Below are positions 34,782-46,376 of a stretch of 64,000 nucleotides of DNA, in pieces. The stretch's first letter is position 1; the number at the start of each line of letters is the position of its first letter. A program made the position numbers and the translations under genes. The stretch is from Ferrimonas sediminicola (GTDB taxonomy: Bacteria > Pseudomonadota > Gammaproteobacteria > Enterobacterales > Shewanellaceae), in NCBI RefSeq assembly GCF_005116715.1, contig NZ_SWCI01000002.1, positions 62,001 through 126,000 of the forward strand, written 5' to 3'. The notes under the pieces were generated by a model that made no database searches, was not told the DNA's origin, and saw only the letters and a list, made by a program, of their open reading frames with translations.

Positions 34782-35109
34782 GCAGAAACTCTTTGTCTAT
34801 GGCACCCTGGGACCGGGGCGTCCCAATGAACACATCCTTAACGCGGTTGGCGGCAGCTGGCAAGCCGGTTCCATTCGCGGCATCCTGCGCCAGGGAGTGT
34901 GGGGCGCCGCCATGGGCTATCCCGGCATCACCCTGAATGATGATGGAGACAAGGTTAAAGGCTTTGTCTTCAGCTCAGAAAACCTGTAGGCCCACTGGGC
35001 CGAACTGGATGAGGTTGAAGGGCAGGGCTATCAGCGCACTCAAACCCAGGCCATTCTGGAGAATGGCCAAACCGTCGAGGTGTATGTTTACGCCCTGGCC
35101 AATCCCTGA
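34774..35109 (+). pseudogene. Gamma-glutamylcyclotransferase-like gene interrupted by an in-frame amber codon
   Basis: The frame starts at ATG 34774 with L-F-V-Y-G-T-L-G-P-G-R-P-N, the substrate-binding Y-G-T-L signature of the GGCT/AIG2 fold. It meets TAG at 34987-34989 after codon 71. Beyond it the same frame continues in perfect family register (H-W-A-E-L-D-E-V-E-G, then Y-Q-R, then V-E-V-Y-V-Y) to TGA at 35107. The intact product would be 111 residues. A single point mutation (for example CAG to TAG) explains this. Without readthrough the product lacks the catalytic Glu region. Confidence 0.8.
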
Positions 35110-35146
35110 TCGAGCCTTTACCCGCCTTACTGTCTTTATGCTGCAA

Positions 35147-35173
35147 TGGCGCCCAACGGCTGGTTGGGCGCCA
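35147..35173 (+). terminator. Strong hairpin after the cyclotransferase gene
   Basis: A perfect 11-bp stem TGGCGCCCAAC / GTTGGGCGCCA with a 5-nt loop begins 38 nt after the TGA at 35109. There is no T-run, so termination is likely but unproven. Confidence 0.5.
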
Positions 35174-35231
35174 ATACCGGTCGTTCACGCTTTCAATGAC
35201 TCTTACCCCTTGAACCGCACATACAAAAGGT

Positions 35232-35632
35232 TCATCGCGTATCTCCGGGAAAAGCAGCTCGGATCTTCAAGAAGAAGTAGCTGCTATCCCGGAACCCGTA
35301 AGCCATACGTTTTATCACCTTAATCTTGTTGTTCATTCCCTCGAGCCGACAGGTATGTAACCGGTACACCGCTGATGAAGTGATGCCTGCAAGGTAAGGT
35401 TTGAGTTTAAGAGCGAAGTCCAACAGTGGCTTGATGCCACTCTCCTGAACTTGTTGCCACCATAGCTGCCACTGATTCTGAGCAACCTCGCGGCTTTCTG
35501 CCTACCAGAGCTCCTTCAACTGCTCTCTCATCAAGTGCACCACCATCAGTTCTCGGTTCTCTGCCAGCAGTTCCTCCAAGTAGGACTGCTGTTTATCAGT
35601 CATGTTTTCCCGGTTCTTCAGCAACACCCAGC
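35232..35632 (-). pseudogene. ISL3 transposase, C-terminal fragment
   Basis: Reads W-V-L-L-K-N-R-E-N at its upstream edge, then L-K-P-Y-L-A-G-I, R-L-E-G-M-N-N-K-I-K-V-I-K-R-M-A-Y-G and F-F-L-K-I-R-A-A-F-P-G, the conserved end of ISL3 (IS204/IS1001/IS1165) transposases with the catalytic Glu in R-L-E-G. An amber codon at 35504-35502 interrupts L-W-x-A, where relatives have Tyr. The fragment begins at the IS21 target duplication. Confidence 0.85.
35625..35632. repeat. Target-site duplication, left copy (IS21 element)
   Basis: CACCCAGC, identical to 38223-38230 on the other side of the element. On the minus strand it reads GCTGGGTG, part of the codons for W-V in the interrupted ISL3 transposase. 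Confidence 0.85.
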
Positions 35633-35712
35633 TGCGTATTCCGGTGATTCCGATCAGTGATTCCGGAGTTATCCGATCACCCTAATGGCGTCTCTAAGCG
35701 CATACTGTATTT

Positions 35713-36456
35713 CTAAGCTAAGTGATCGGATTGCTCCAGTTTTCGCATCGATTCTCCTTTGAGTTCCAGTCGGTGGCTGTGGTGCAGTAGTCGATCCAAT
35801 AACGCATCGGCTACCGTGGCGTTTGAGATCATCTGATACCACTCGCTGATCGGCAGTTGGCTGGCGATCACCGTGCTCCCGCGTCGGTAGCGCTCCTCCA
35901 TCACCTCCAGTAGATCACTGGCCTGGCGACCAGTCAGCTTTTCGAGTCCCCAGTCATCCAAAATCAGCAGCTCCTTCTTGCTGAGTTGGGTCAGTTGCTG
36001 GTTGTAGCTACCGTCGGCATGCCCTGCGACAAGATCGCCGAGCAAACGGGGCAGCCGGTAGTAACCCACCCGCCGATGCTGTTGACAGGCCTGCTCCCCA
36101 AGGGCACAAGCCACGTAGGTTTTGCCACTTCCGGTTGGGCCGGTGATCAGGACATTGCGTGATTGGTGTAGGTACTGGCCATTCAGCAACTCCGCCATCT
36201 GCTTCCGCGATAGCCCTCGCTCAACTCGGTAGTCCAGTTGGCTGGCCTGAGCTTGCAACCGTAGCTTGGCTTGCTTCCTAAGCCGGTTGACCCGGTTGCT
36301 TTCTCGGTGGTCTAGCTCATGTTGCAGCAGCAAGGTGAGCCGCTCACAGAAGTCCATCTCCAGATAGGTGCCTGGCTGGGCCTGTTGTTGTTCCAGAGCC
36401 TGAGCAAGATGGCTGAGTCGCAGTTGACGCAGTTGTTCATAGACGGCTTGAGTCAT
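35713..36456 (-). CDS. istB: IS21-family helper ATPase IstB
   Basis: A 247-residue AAA+ ATPase that directs the IstA transposase to target DNA. Walker A G-P-T-G-S-G-K-T lies near residues 105-112, Walker B L-L-I-L-D-D-W-G-L-E-K-L near 159-170, and sensor region T-V-I-A-S-Q-L-P near 196. Family motif L-R-L-S-H-L-A near the N-terminus. It starts 9 nt after the istA stop. Intact. Confidence 0.95.
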   Translation of the reverse strand: MTQAVYEQLRQLRLSHLAQALEQQQAQPGTYLEMDFCERLTLLLQHELDHRESNRVNRLRKQAKLRLQAQASQLDYRVERGLSRKQMAELLNGQYLHQSRNVLITGPTGSGKTYVACALGEQACQQHRRVGYYRLPRLLGDLVAGHADGSYNQQLTQLSKKELLILDDWGLEKLTGRQASDLLEVMEERYRRGSTVIASQLPISEWYQMISNATVADALLDRLLHHSHRLELKGESMRKLEQSDHLA

Positions 36457-36465
36457 AGCTCCTCC

Positions 36466-38001
36466 TCAGTTGAAGTAGCCGGGGCCACGTAAGTTGGTGT
36501 GGGCCGGTGGCTCATTGTCGAGCGGCAACTCGCCTTGGACTTCTCCGGGGCGTTTAAGCAGGTTTCGCACTGTCTTTAACTGAGGCCGCTCCAGCAGCAA
36601 GGCTTTCTGGCAGGCATTCTCCAGACCGGCATTACTGTATTGACGACTTAGGTTGAGTAGGCCGAGGCAGCTGCGGTAGGCCTGCTCGGGGTGGTGGCGG
36701 GCGCGTAGCAGTTGGGCGACCACTTCCCGGGTGCCTGGGCCGATATTGGCTCCCCACCCCAACAGCCGCTCCGGTGACCAACGCTGGCTTTGGTGGGACT
36801 GAGGCATGTGCTCGTCTACCGTGCTGAAGCCGCCGGGCTTGTGACTGCGGGGATGTTGAGCGATCAATTGGCCTCGGTGATAAAGTCGAACCAGCCGGGC
36901 GCTGGCTTCCAGTTCGATCGGCTCGCCCACCAGGGCGTGTGGAACTGAGTAAGCGTGCTTTTGATAGAGGATGTGATAGTCCGGTCCCACCTTGGCACGC
37001 CGGCTGTCGACGTACTCGTAGCGATAGCTAGGTAACGGCAACAAGGCAGGCTTATCCAGATGGTCGAACAACTCGCGGCGAGAGCCAGACAAGATCCGCT
37101 GTGGGCGATCGCTGAGCTCAGCGAGTAACTGCTTTAGCGCCTGATTGAGCGCCCCAAGACTATGGAAGAGCTGATTGCGCAGCCGCATCAAGATCCAGCG
37201 CTCGACGATGAGGACGGCGTTTTCGGCTTTTGCTTTATCCTTGGGTTTGTAAGGGCGAGCCGGGATCACCACGGTGTTGTAGTGTCTGGCCAGTCGAGCG
37301 TAATTCTGATTCAGCACTGGCTCGTAGCGATCGGCCTTGGTCACGGCGGCTTTCAGGTTATCCGGTACCAAGATCTGCGGCACTCCGCCGAAGAACTCAA
37401 ATGCGTTGCAGTGGGCCATCAACCAGCTTTCGCTGTTTTGGCTCCGGCAGGCCTCCACGTAGGTGTAGTTCGATGCCCCTAGGGTGGCGACGAAGATCTG
37501 CGCTGGGTAGGTCTCGCCGGTTTCAGGATTCACGATCGGGACAGTGGGCCCACAGAAGTCGATGAACAGCTTCTCACCGGCCCTGTGGTGCTGGCGCATG
37601 CTGCGTTTCTGTCGGTTGATCCAGCGGCCATAGAGTTCGCAAAACTGCGAGTAGTGATAGGCGCTTTCAGGCTCATCCTGGTAGTACTCTTGCCACAGCA
37701 GCAACTTAGTCATCGCGGGGCGTTTCAGCTCCCGATGCATGGTTGGGAAATCCAGCGGCCGCTTTCCCCGCGAAGGTAAGCTCTGGGGGTAGAGTCGGCT
37801 GGATAACTGGGTATCGGTGATGCCGTCATCCAAGGGCCAACCCAGCCCGGCAGATTTACAACGAGTTAGGAGTTCAGAGACGGTCGAGGCGCCGATCTTA
37901 AGGCATCTGGCGATGTCTCGATTGCTGAGCCCCGCGCAGTATTTCAGGCGAAGTACTTCTTTTATCTGTTTCATATCGGTTCTCTTTCTTGGCACGGTCA
38001 T
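36466..38001 (-). CDS. istA: IS21-family transposase IstA
   Basis: A 511-residue DDE transposase. An N-terminal helix-turn-helix (L-S-N-R-D-I-A-R-C-L-K-I-G-A-S-T-V near 25-41) binds the terminal repeats. The catalytic core has D in L-F-I-D-F-C-G-P near 150, D in V-P-D-N-L-K-A-A-V near 212, and E in K-A-K-A-E-N-A-V near 258. The C-terminal beta-barrel (Mu-like) follows. The start ATG at 38001 has GAGAGGGA just upstream. Intact. Confidence 0.95.
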   Translation of the reverse strand: MTVPRKRTDMKQIKEVLRLKYCAGLSNRDIARCLKIGASTVSELLTRCKSAGLGWPLDDGITDTQLSSRLYPQSLPSRGKRPLDFPTMHRELKRPAMTKLLLWQEYYQDEPESAYHYSQFCELYGRWINRQKRSMRQHHRAGEKLFIDFCGPTVPIVNPETGETYPAQIFVATLGASNYTYVEACRSQNSESWLMAHCNAFEFFGGVPQILVPDNLKAAVTKADRYEPVLNQNYARLARHYNTVVIPARPYKPKDKAKAENAVLIVERWILMRLRNQLFHSLGALNQALKQLLAELSDRPQRILSGSRRELFDHLDKPALLPLPSYRYEYVDSRRAKVGPDYHILYQKHAYSVPHALVGEPIELEASARLVRLYHRGQLIAQHPRSHKPGGFSTVDEHMPQSHQSQRWSPERLLGWGANIGPGTREVVAQLLRARHHPEQAYRSCLGLLNLSRQYSNAGLENACQKALLLERPQLKTVRNLLKRPGEVQGELPLDNEPPAHTNLRGPGYFN

Positions 38002-38077
38002 TCCCTCTCAGCAATTTGAAATCATGCTTTGAGGTTAAATGTTGTTTTGCTTAGAAAAAGAACGCCATTCCGGAAAA

Positions 38078-38206
38078 GCGATCATCGATTCCGGTATTCC
38101 GATCACCGATTCCGGAGAATTGGGCTAAATCGATCGGATAAAAACGGAATCAGTGATCGGTTTGCTCCGGAATGAGTGATCGGATTGGAGCGGAATCAGT
38201 GATCGG
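38078..38206. repeat. Terminal transposase-binding repeats of the IS21 element
   Basis: Three direct copies of CGGAAT-x-x-GTGATCGG lie at 38145-38160, 38168-38183 and 38191-38206, exactly 23 bp apart. Two inverted copies (CGAT-CAT/CAC-CGATTCCGG) lie at 38079-38094 and 38100-38115. A related copy is at 35651-35666 near the other end. Multiple terminal repeats are characteristic of IS21 elements. Confidence 0.85.
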
Positions 38207-38222
38207 ATTCGACCGGTACATG

Positions 38223-38230
38223 CACCCAGC
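38223..38230. repeat. Target-site duplication, right copy (IS21 element)
   Basis: CACCCAGC, matching 35625-35632. Confidence 0.85.
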
Positions 38231-39024
38231 GGCCCCGTTTCACCCTCCGTCTGGCCCCCCTTATCGGCCTTGAGTTCGTTGGCCCTATCGACCCGTACCC
38301 GGTCAATCACCTCCCGACCGTACTTGGCGATGACGTGGAACAGGTCATAGACCACCTCGGCGTTGGGGCAGTGCATGGCCACCTCCAGGTCGAAGGCGGT
38401 GTTCATGTCCATGGCGACTGCTTCGATGTAGTTGCAGTGTTCCCCTAACATGGTAAAGAACGGTCGAATCGCCTCCCTGCTACGCCCTTCACCCACCCAC
38501 AGTACCTGGTGGGTATCGGCGTCAGCGATGACTGTGGCGTATCGATGCCCCTTGAACAGGGCGAACTCATCCATCACTAACCGACGCACCTTCCCCCATT
38601 CTGGCTCTGTGACCACTCTCTCTAATCGTTGTTTATCGATGCCCTTTAGGGTGTGCCAGTGCAATCCGGTCAGCTTAGCGACGTGCTTAACCGGCAACAG
38701 TTCAAGAAGCTGTTCGGCGTGCCGAACCAGTCTGTCCGTCAGCCTTGAGAACCGCTTTAACCAGGGGATATGTTCAGTGACGACGCCGCAATCACCACAT
38801 CGAAGTCGCCGAATGGGCAGCGACAGCGTTACTTGGTAATCGAGAATCGGCTGCTCTTTAATGGAGCGTATGCTGGTGTCATGAATTGCAGCCACCTGTT
38901 GCCCACAGCGACAGATACCATGAGCTTGGGGTGACAAGTGGATGGTCAGGTCATGTTGGTGAACTTCGGTACGGATGGGTGAAAACCCTTCCCACAAAGG
39001 GATTGGAAAGGTAAGCTTCGACAT
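38223..39024 (-). pseudogene. ISL3 transposase, N-terminal fragment with frameshift
   Basis: Starts at ATG 39024 (M-S-K-L-T-F-P-I-P-L-W). It has the zinc-binding C-R-C-G and C-G-D-C of ISL3 proteins and the catalytic region M-D-E-F-A-L-F-K-G-H and V-A-M-D-M-N. After A-N-E-L-K-A-D-K the frame is broken at a six-C run on the plus strand (38255-38260). One base fewer restores the family sequence A-R-R-R-V-K-R-G-R-W-V. The length between start and stop after excision is one base more than a multiple of three, confirming a +1 insertion. Confidence 0.85.
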
Positions 39025-39094
39025 CGAAAACGGCTGGTTGGTTGTGGTTTGATTTGGCGATGAAACCTTAACCTTTCCAGCCGTTTTTGTATCC

Positions 39095-39799
39095 TGTTCC
39101 CGCATCCGCATCCAGCAGCGCCAGAGTAGCGTCGGGCACGGTGCTCATCAGATCCGGGATGCCTGATATGCAGGGCAGGCCAAGCTGGCGAACAAACAGG
39201 GCCGCGTGGGAACCGCTGCTGCCGTGTTCGATCAGCACGCCGGCGATGGCTCGATGGGCGAGAAAAACGGTATCTGAGGGCAGCAGTCTCGAGGCGACCA
39301 GGACGCACCCCTGGGGGATCTCATCGAGTGGGTGAACCGTAATTCCAGCGAGGGCATTGCGCAGGCGTATCGATAGATCGCGCATATCATCGCCTTTTTC
39401 CCGGGCGATCTGGGACTCCAACGACAGAAACCGGCTTTCCCAGCGCAGAAAAACCGCCTTCACCGCGCTGCTCGCGCAGAGCAGGTTGTCGACGACTTCT
39501 TTTCTCAACTCCTGTTGCAGCGACGGGTCATTGAGCATCAGGTGGTGCGCGCCAAACACCTCGGAAAGTCGCGAATCAATCTCTTTTTCCACCCGCGTCG
39601 CCAGCACCTCAAGATCACCCGAAATGCTCGCGGTTGCGAGATCAAGACGGGCCAGTTCCTGTTCGACTTGGCTCTGGTTAATGTCCACGGGCGCATCGAT
39701 CAGCCCAAGCATATTATGGTGGACGTGGGTAATACCCTGCGCCAACCCTGGCGAGATCGGGGTGCCATGGATGGTGAAAGACGAACCATCGTGTTGCAT
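39095..39799 (-). pseudogene. ptsI: PtsI-like phosphotransferase gene truncated by the ISL3 element
   Basis: The N-terminal part of an enzyme I-type protein (about 235 of an expected 550-600 residues). It opens G-T-P-I-S-P-G-L-A-Q-G, continues with the long helical HPr-binding region, and contains the swivelling phosphohistidine domain with H in G-S-S-G-S-H-A-A-L-F near residue 198. It then runs into ISL3 end sequence. The PEP-binding barrel is missing, so it cannot phosphorylate from PEP. It lies 77 nt downstream of acnA on the same strand and was probably the last gene of an hflK-hflC-acnA-ptsI unit. Confidence 0.8.
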
Positions 39800-39876
39800 A
39801 AGCTACCTGCTGTACTAAATAGAGGTTCGTGGTGCGCTTGGGCCCCAGGACACCGCCTGAAACCCTCACGCATCGA

Positions 39877-42627
<2,751 letters not shown>

Positions 42628-42697
42628 GATGTGCTCTCCGGTGGTGGTTTGGCGGTACGGTCGATGACTGCCATCACACTCCTGAGATCGTCGGCGA

Positions 42698-43702
42698 TCA
42701 CGGCAGCGCGACCTGCGCGTTCTCCGCGGCCCCAGGGCCTTCCGGCGTTATGCCCTGCAGGTATTTGAACAGCTCGCTGTCGGTGGATAGCACCAAGGTG
42801 GTATTTTGTCCGATCACGGCTTGATAAGCCTGCAGGCTGCGGGTGAACTCGTAGAAGGCCACGGATTCTGGGCTCTGGTTATAAGCGCGGGCGTAGATTT
42901 CGGTGGCCTTGGCGTCGGCCAGGCCGCGTATCTCCTCCACCTGGCGGTAGGCTTCGGACTGGATCTTGTTCAGGTCTCGCACCCGGTCGCCGCGGATACG
43001 TGCCGCCTCACCGTTGCCCTCGGATAGAAATCGCTCGGCGATCTGGCGCCGTTCGCTGATCATCCGGTCGTAGATCTTGGGGCGCACGCTTTCGTTGTAA
43101 TTGATCCGCTTGAAGCGGATATCGAGCAGCTCGATGCCGAACACCCGCACCTTGTCGGCCGCCGCCGCGAATATCTCGGCTTCCACCTGCTTGCGGCCCT
43201 TTTGGATCGCCACCCAGGTGCTGGTATCCTGCGCGCGCTCCCCGCCGCTCAGTAACGCATCACGCTGCGGCACCCTATCCTTGGTGGTGCGGATAATCTC
43301 GATCAACTCGTGCTTGGCCACCGCGTTTCGGGTCTCGCTGCCGAGGATGTCGTCCAGTCGCGACTGGGCGCTGCGCTCGTCGCGCAGTCGCAGAAAATAC
43401 TGCAGCGGATCGGTGATGCGCCAACGGGCAAACAGATCCACGGAGATATAGAGCTTGTCCTTGGTGGGCATGTCCGAGGGATTGCCGTCCCATTCGAGCA
43501 CCCGCTTGTCGATAGCGTTGACCACCTGAATAAACGGCAGTTTCAGCTTTAGACCGGCCTCGGTGACGGGCTCCCCCACCGGCTTGCCGAACTGGGTGAT
43601 AATCACCTGCTCGACTTCACTGACGATGTAGACCGAGCTGTACAGCAGGTACCCCACCAGCGCCGTCAGCAGCAGGCTGGTGGTCGATATTATCCGGTTC
43701 AT
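42698..43702 (-). CDS. hflC: HflC-like SPFH-domain protease regulator
   Basis: A 334-residue membrane protein: one N-terminal helix (about 8-28), then a Band 7/SPFH domain (Y-I-V-S-E-V-E-Q-V-I-I-T-Q-F-G near 25) and a coiled coil (E-R-R-Q-I-A-E-R-F near 186). HflC with HflK encloses FtsH and modulates its proteolysis. It starts at an ATGA overlap with the hflK stop. In most gammaproteobacteria hflKC follows hfq-hflX; its absence here suggests a second, acquired pair. Confidence 0.9.
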   Translation of the reverse strand: MNRIISTTSLLLTALVGYLLYSSVYIVSEVEQVIITQFGKPVGEPVTEAGLKLKLPFIQVVNAIDKRVLEWDGNPSDMPTKDKLYISVDLFARWRITDPLQYFLRLRDERSAQSRLDDILGSETRNAVAKHELIEIIRTTKDRVPQRDALLSGGERAQDTSTWVAIQKGRKQVEAEIFAAAADKVRVFGIELLDIRFKRINYNESVRPKIYDRMISERRQIAERFLSEGNGEAARIRGDRVRDLNKIQSEAYRQVEEIRGLADAKATEIYARAYNQSPESVAFYEFTRSLQAYQAVIGQNTTLVLSTDSELFKYLQGITPEGPGAAENAQVALP

Positions 43703-44778
43703 GGCTGACCTCCGCGGGGCGTTCCCAAGTTGGCAGTTCCCAGGTTAAGCAAAGGCAAAATCCCGCCCGCCTGCTGGTCGACGATCACCTTGGCCTGGAT
43801 GTCGGGCAATACTGCCTGCAGGGTCTCGATATAGATGCGTCGACGGGTCACCTCCGGTGCCTTGCGATACTCGGCCAGCAGTGCACTGAAGCGTGCCGCA
43901 TCGCCTTCGGCTTCGTTGATCCGCTTGAGACGGTAGCCATCGGCCTCGCGAATGCGCTGATCTTTCTCACCCTGGGCCAGTGGGATCACCTTGTTGTAGT
44001 CACGCCGCGCCTCGTTGATCAGCTTCTCTTTTTCCTGCTGTGCCTGATTGACCTCGTTGAACGAGTCCTGCACCGGCAGCGGTGGGTTGATGTTCTTCAG
44101 TTGCACCTGGTCGATGCTGATCCCCATCACGTATTTGCTGGAGAGCCGCTGCATCTTGTCCAGAGCTTCGATCTCAATGTCCTGACGCCCCACAGTGATC
44201 ACCTCATCGACGGTTCGGTCGCCCACCACCTCGCGCATCACCGATTCAGACACGTAGCGCAGGGTTTCGGCGGGCTCGCGCACCTCAAACAAAAACTTAA
44301 CCGGATCGGCGATGCGGTACTGCACCACCCACTCCACCAGCGCGGCGTTGAGGTCGCCGGTGACCATTTGCGTTTCGCGCTTCTTATCGCGGGAGCGGGG
44401 GCTTTGGTAGGGATCGTTGGCGCCGGGGGTGGCAAAGCCGAACTCCTGCTTCAACTGCCGCTTGACCGGCACGATGGTGGCGATATCCATCCCCAGCGGC
44501 AGCTTGAAATGCAGCCCCGGCGGTACTTCGTAGAGGTATTTGCCGAAGCGTTGCACCACCGCCACCGAATCGCTCGGCACGGTGTAGTAGGCGGTCCACA
44601 TTCCCAGCCCGGAAAACACCAACACCACCAGCATGATGATGCCAGTACGGCTACCGCCTGGGAGGTGACACCCGCAGCGAGCCAACCCATCAGCGAGGAT
44701 TCGATCCAGGCCAATCGCCGGTTTCTTGCTGCCACTCCAGGGATCTTTCTGATCACTGTTGCTGCTTTGGTTTGACAT
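43699..44778 (-). CDS. hflK: HflK-like SPFH-domain protease regulator
   Basis: A 359-residue partner of HflC. A short polar, basic N-terminus is followed by a membrane helix (about 48-68), the SPFH domain (D-S-V-A-V-V-Q-R-F-G-K-Y near 75) and a long coiled coil with E-A-R-R-D-Y-N-K-V-I-P near 258. AGGAG precedes the chosen ATG at 44778. The region before the helix (L-A-R-C-G-C-H-L-P-G-G-S) lacks the usual Gly-rich stretch of HflK. It is the first gene of the minus-strand hflK-hflC-acnA-ptsI' unit and divergent from the Crp/Fnr gene. Confidence 0.88.
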   Translation of the reverse strand: MSNQSSNSDQKDPWSGSKKPAIGLDRILADGLARCGCHLPGGSRTGIIMLVVLVFSGLGMWTAYYTVPSDSVAVVQRFGKYLYEVPPGLHFKLPLGMDIATIVPVKRQLKQEFGFATPGANDPYQSPRSRDKKRETQMVTGDLNAALVEWVVQYRIADPVKFLFEVREPAETLRYVSESVMREVVGDRTVDEVITVGRQDIEIEALDKMQRLSSKYVMGISIDQVQLKNINPPLPVQDSFNEVNQAQQEKEKLINEARRDYNKVIPLAQGEKDQRIREADGYRLKRINEAEGDAARFSALLAEYRKAPEVTRRRIYIETLQAVLPDIQAKVIVDQQAGGILPLLNLGTANLGTPRGGQP

Positions 44779-45092
44779 CCTATACTCCTCTTCTGACGCC
44801 TGATCACTCGCACGAAAGCCCCCGAACAACAAGAGAGGGGCCATCTTTATCCGCCCGAGCCTTTTCACTTTCGGGTTGAGCCGAGGCCTGTTGATAATTC
44901 GAAAGGATTTAGGCCGTTAAAGACTTAGGATATAAGCCGCCCTTGGGGGTGTCGGTGCGCTAACAAACATAAAGCGCTAATAAGAAGACGTGCTCAATAG
45001 GCTTGCCAGATGACCGATAAACACCTGTACTTGACTGATAAGCTGTTATTTGTAGCCGATGATGGCTTTCGAACGATGCTCTGGAGTGAAAA

Positions 45093-45821
45093 ATGTCTCC
45101 TTCTCCACAACAGAACCATTTGTTGGCGTCGCTGCCCTGTGAAGTTCAGCAGCGTCTGTTTCCCTACCTTAAGCCGGTTACGCTGCCGCTCGGTAAAGTC
45201 TTGTACGAGTCGGGAGAGATTCAACATCAGGTTTTTTTTCCGACTGACGCCATCATTTCGTTGCTTAATGTGATGGAAAATGGCGCGTCTGCCGAAATTG
45301 CGGTGGTGGGTCATGAGGGCTTGATTGGAGTGAGCTTGTTTATGGGCGGTGAAAGCACCCCCAGTCGCGCCTTGGTGCAAAGTGCCGGATCCGCCCTGAA
45401 ACTCTCAGCATCGCGTCTCAAGGCGGAGTTTGACCGCCACGGGGAGCTATTGCTGTTGCTGCTACGCTACACCCAGTCGTTGATCACCCAGATGGCCCAG
45501 ACCGCGGTGTGCAATCGGCACCACAGCATCGATCAGCAACTGTGCCGCTGGCTGCTGTTGTCCCTGGACCGACTGCCGGGTAATCAGTTGGTTATGACTC
45601 AGGAGCTGATCGCCAATATGCTCGGCGTTCGACGCGAAGGGGTGACCGACGCTGCGGGCAAGTTACAGAAACTCGGCGTGATCGAATATCATCGCGGACA
45701 CATTAGCGTGCTAGACCGCCCGCGCCTTGAAGCACTTTGCTGCGAGTGTTACGCCGTGGTTAAAAAAGAAACAGACCGATTATTGCCCTGGCACCCTAAC
45801 AATCTAACGACGGGTAATTAA
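45093..45821 (+). CDS. Crp/Fnr-family transcriptional regulator
   Basis: A 242-residue regulator. The N-terminal cyclic-nucleotide-binding-like barrel (L-P-L-G-K-V-L-Y-E-S-G-E near 33, G-H-E-G-L-I-G-V near 74) lacks FNR iron-sulfur cysteines at the N-terminus. The C-terminal winged helix has M-T-Q-E-L-I-A-N-M-L-G-V-R-R-E-G-V near 168-184. GGAG lies 7-10 nt before the ATG. It is divergent from hflK and may control that block. Regulators of this type often accompany stress-related gene clusters. Effector unknown. Confidence 0.85.
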   Translation: MSPSPQQNHLLASLPCEVQQRLFPYLKPVTLPLGKVLYESGEIQHQVFFPTDAIISLLNVMENGASAEIAVVGHEGLIGVSLFMGGESTPSRALVQSAGSALKLSASRLKAEFDRHGELLLLLLRYTQSLITQMAQTAVCNRHHSIDQQLCRWLLLSLDRLPGNQLVMTQELIANMLGVRREGVTDAAGKLQKLGVIEYHRGHISVLDRPRLEALCCECYAVVKKETDRLLPWHPNNLTTGN

Positions 45822-45970
45822 CGGCTTGGTAGTGCAATGGTCAGGGCTCCAGATGCCTCTGTATGGGTTGGTGGGTGGGCAATCTGTGTAAATCTGCAAG
45901 CCATCCCTTTGGGGCTCGCCCGGTGGCCGCCACTGTCATATGAGCAAGCGGCGGCGCTGACCAAGGGCTT

Positions 45971-46165
45971 TCACTTACCTTCTCGTTCATCCCTGTCAGG
46001 CGCAGTCTGTGCCGATGACCTTGGTGCTGGCTCCTGCTGAGGCCCATGCTCTTCGGCAACCTTGCTTCCTTTTCTGGCCGGTTGACCTTTATGGCTAAAT
46101 ACCCTCGAGTCGTCAGCCGCAGGGGCCTCACGGGTGGTTGTTTTCTGTTCGCGTGGCGTTTTCAT
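45971..46165 (-). CDS. Small hydrophilic protein, unknown
   Basis: A 64-residue, highly charged and probably disordered protein (M-K-T-P-R-E-Q-K-T, then S-H-K-G-Q-P-A-R-K-G-S-K-V-A-E-E-H-G). An AGAGG sits 7 nt before the ATG at 46165. No family is recognised; it is slightly reminiscent of KGG-type stress proteins. It could be a chance frame. Confidence 0.4.
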   Translation of the reverse strand: MKTPREQKTTTREAPAADDSRVFSHKGQPARKGSKVAEEHGPQQEPAPRSSAQTAPDRDEREGK

Positions 46166-46376
46166 ATAAACCTCTGAGTAATCCCGCAACTCGCGATATT
46201 GCGTGCTACGGGGATAGTTACTATGTCAGCAATACTCCGAAGTGTCGGATGGTGTTTTCCAACTTGCTATGCCCCAGGAGCAGGGCAAGATCATGAACGT
46301 TTCTTATCCAATTTCTATGTGTGATTGACCGGCTGGCCGCTCTGTGATCTTATGCTCTCTTTTTCGGGGCATAAGC

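Larger units (their letters stand above)
35633..38222 (-). mobile_element. IS21-family insertion sequence, apparently intact
   Basis: A 2590-bp element carrying istA and istB on the minus strand. It is bounded by the 8-bp direct repeat CACCCAGC (35625-35632 and 38223-38230) and has several copies of a C-G-G-A-A-T-x-x-G-T-G-A-T-C-G-G motif near both ends. Precise removal restores the host ISL3 reading frame, which confirms the boundaries to within a few bases. Both genes are open, so it may be active. Confidence 0.9.
35219..39094 (-). mobile_element. Decayed ISL3-family element split by an IS21 insertion
   Basis: The two transposase halves at 35232-35632 and 38223-39024 belong to one ISL3-family gene. 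Removing the 2590-bp IS21 element and one copy of its 8-bp duplication rejoins them in register at R-G-R-W-V-L-L-K-N-R. The restored element would be about 1.28 kb, a normal ISL3 size. Outer limits are tentative: ATACAAAA occurs at both ends in inverted orientation (35221-35228 on plus; rc near 39084-39092). The right end truncates a ptsI-like gene. Confidence 0.7.

Noticed and set aside
35633-39024. A single large transposon with several transposition genes (Tn7-like)
   Set aside because: The two transposase types belong to unrelated families, and the 8-bp duplication shows simple nesting of IS21 inside ISL3.
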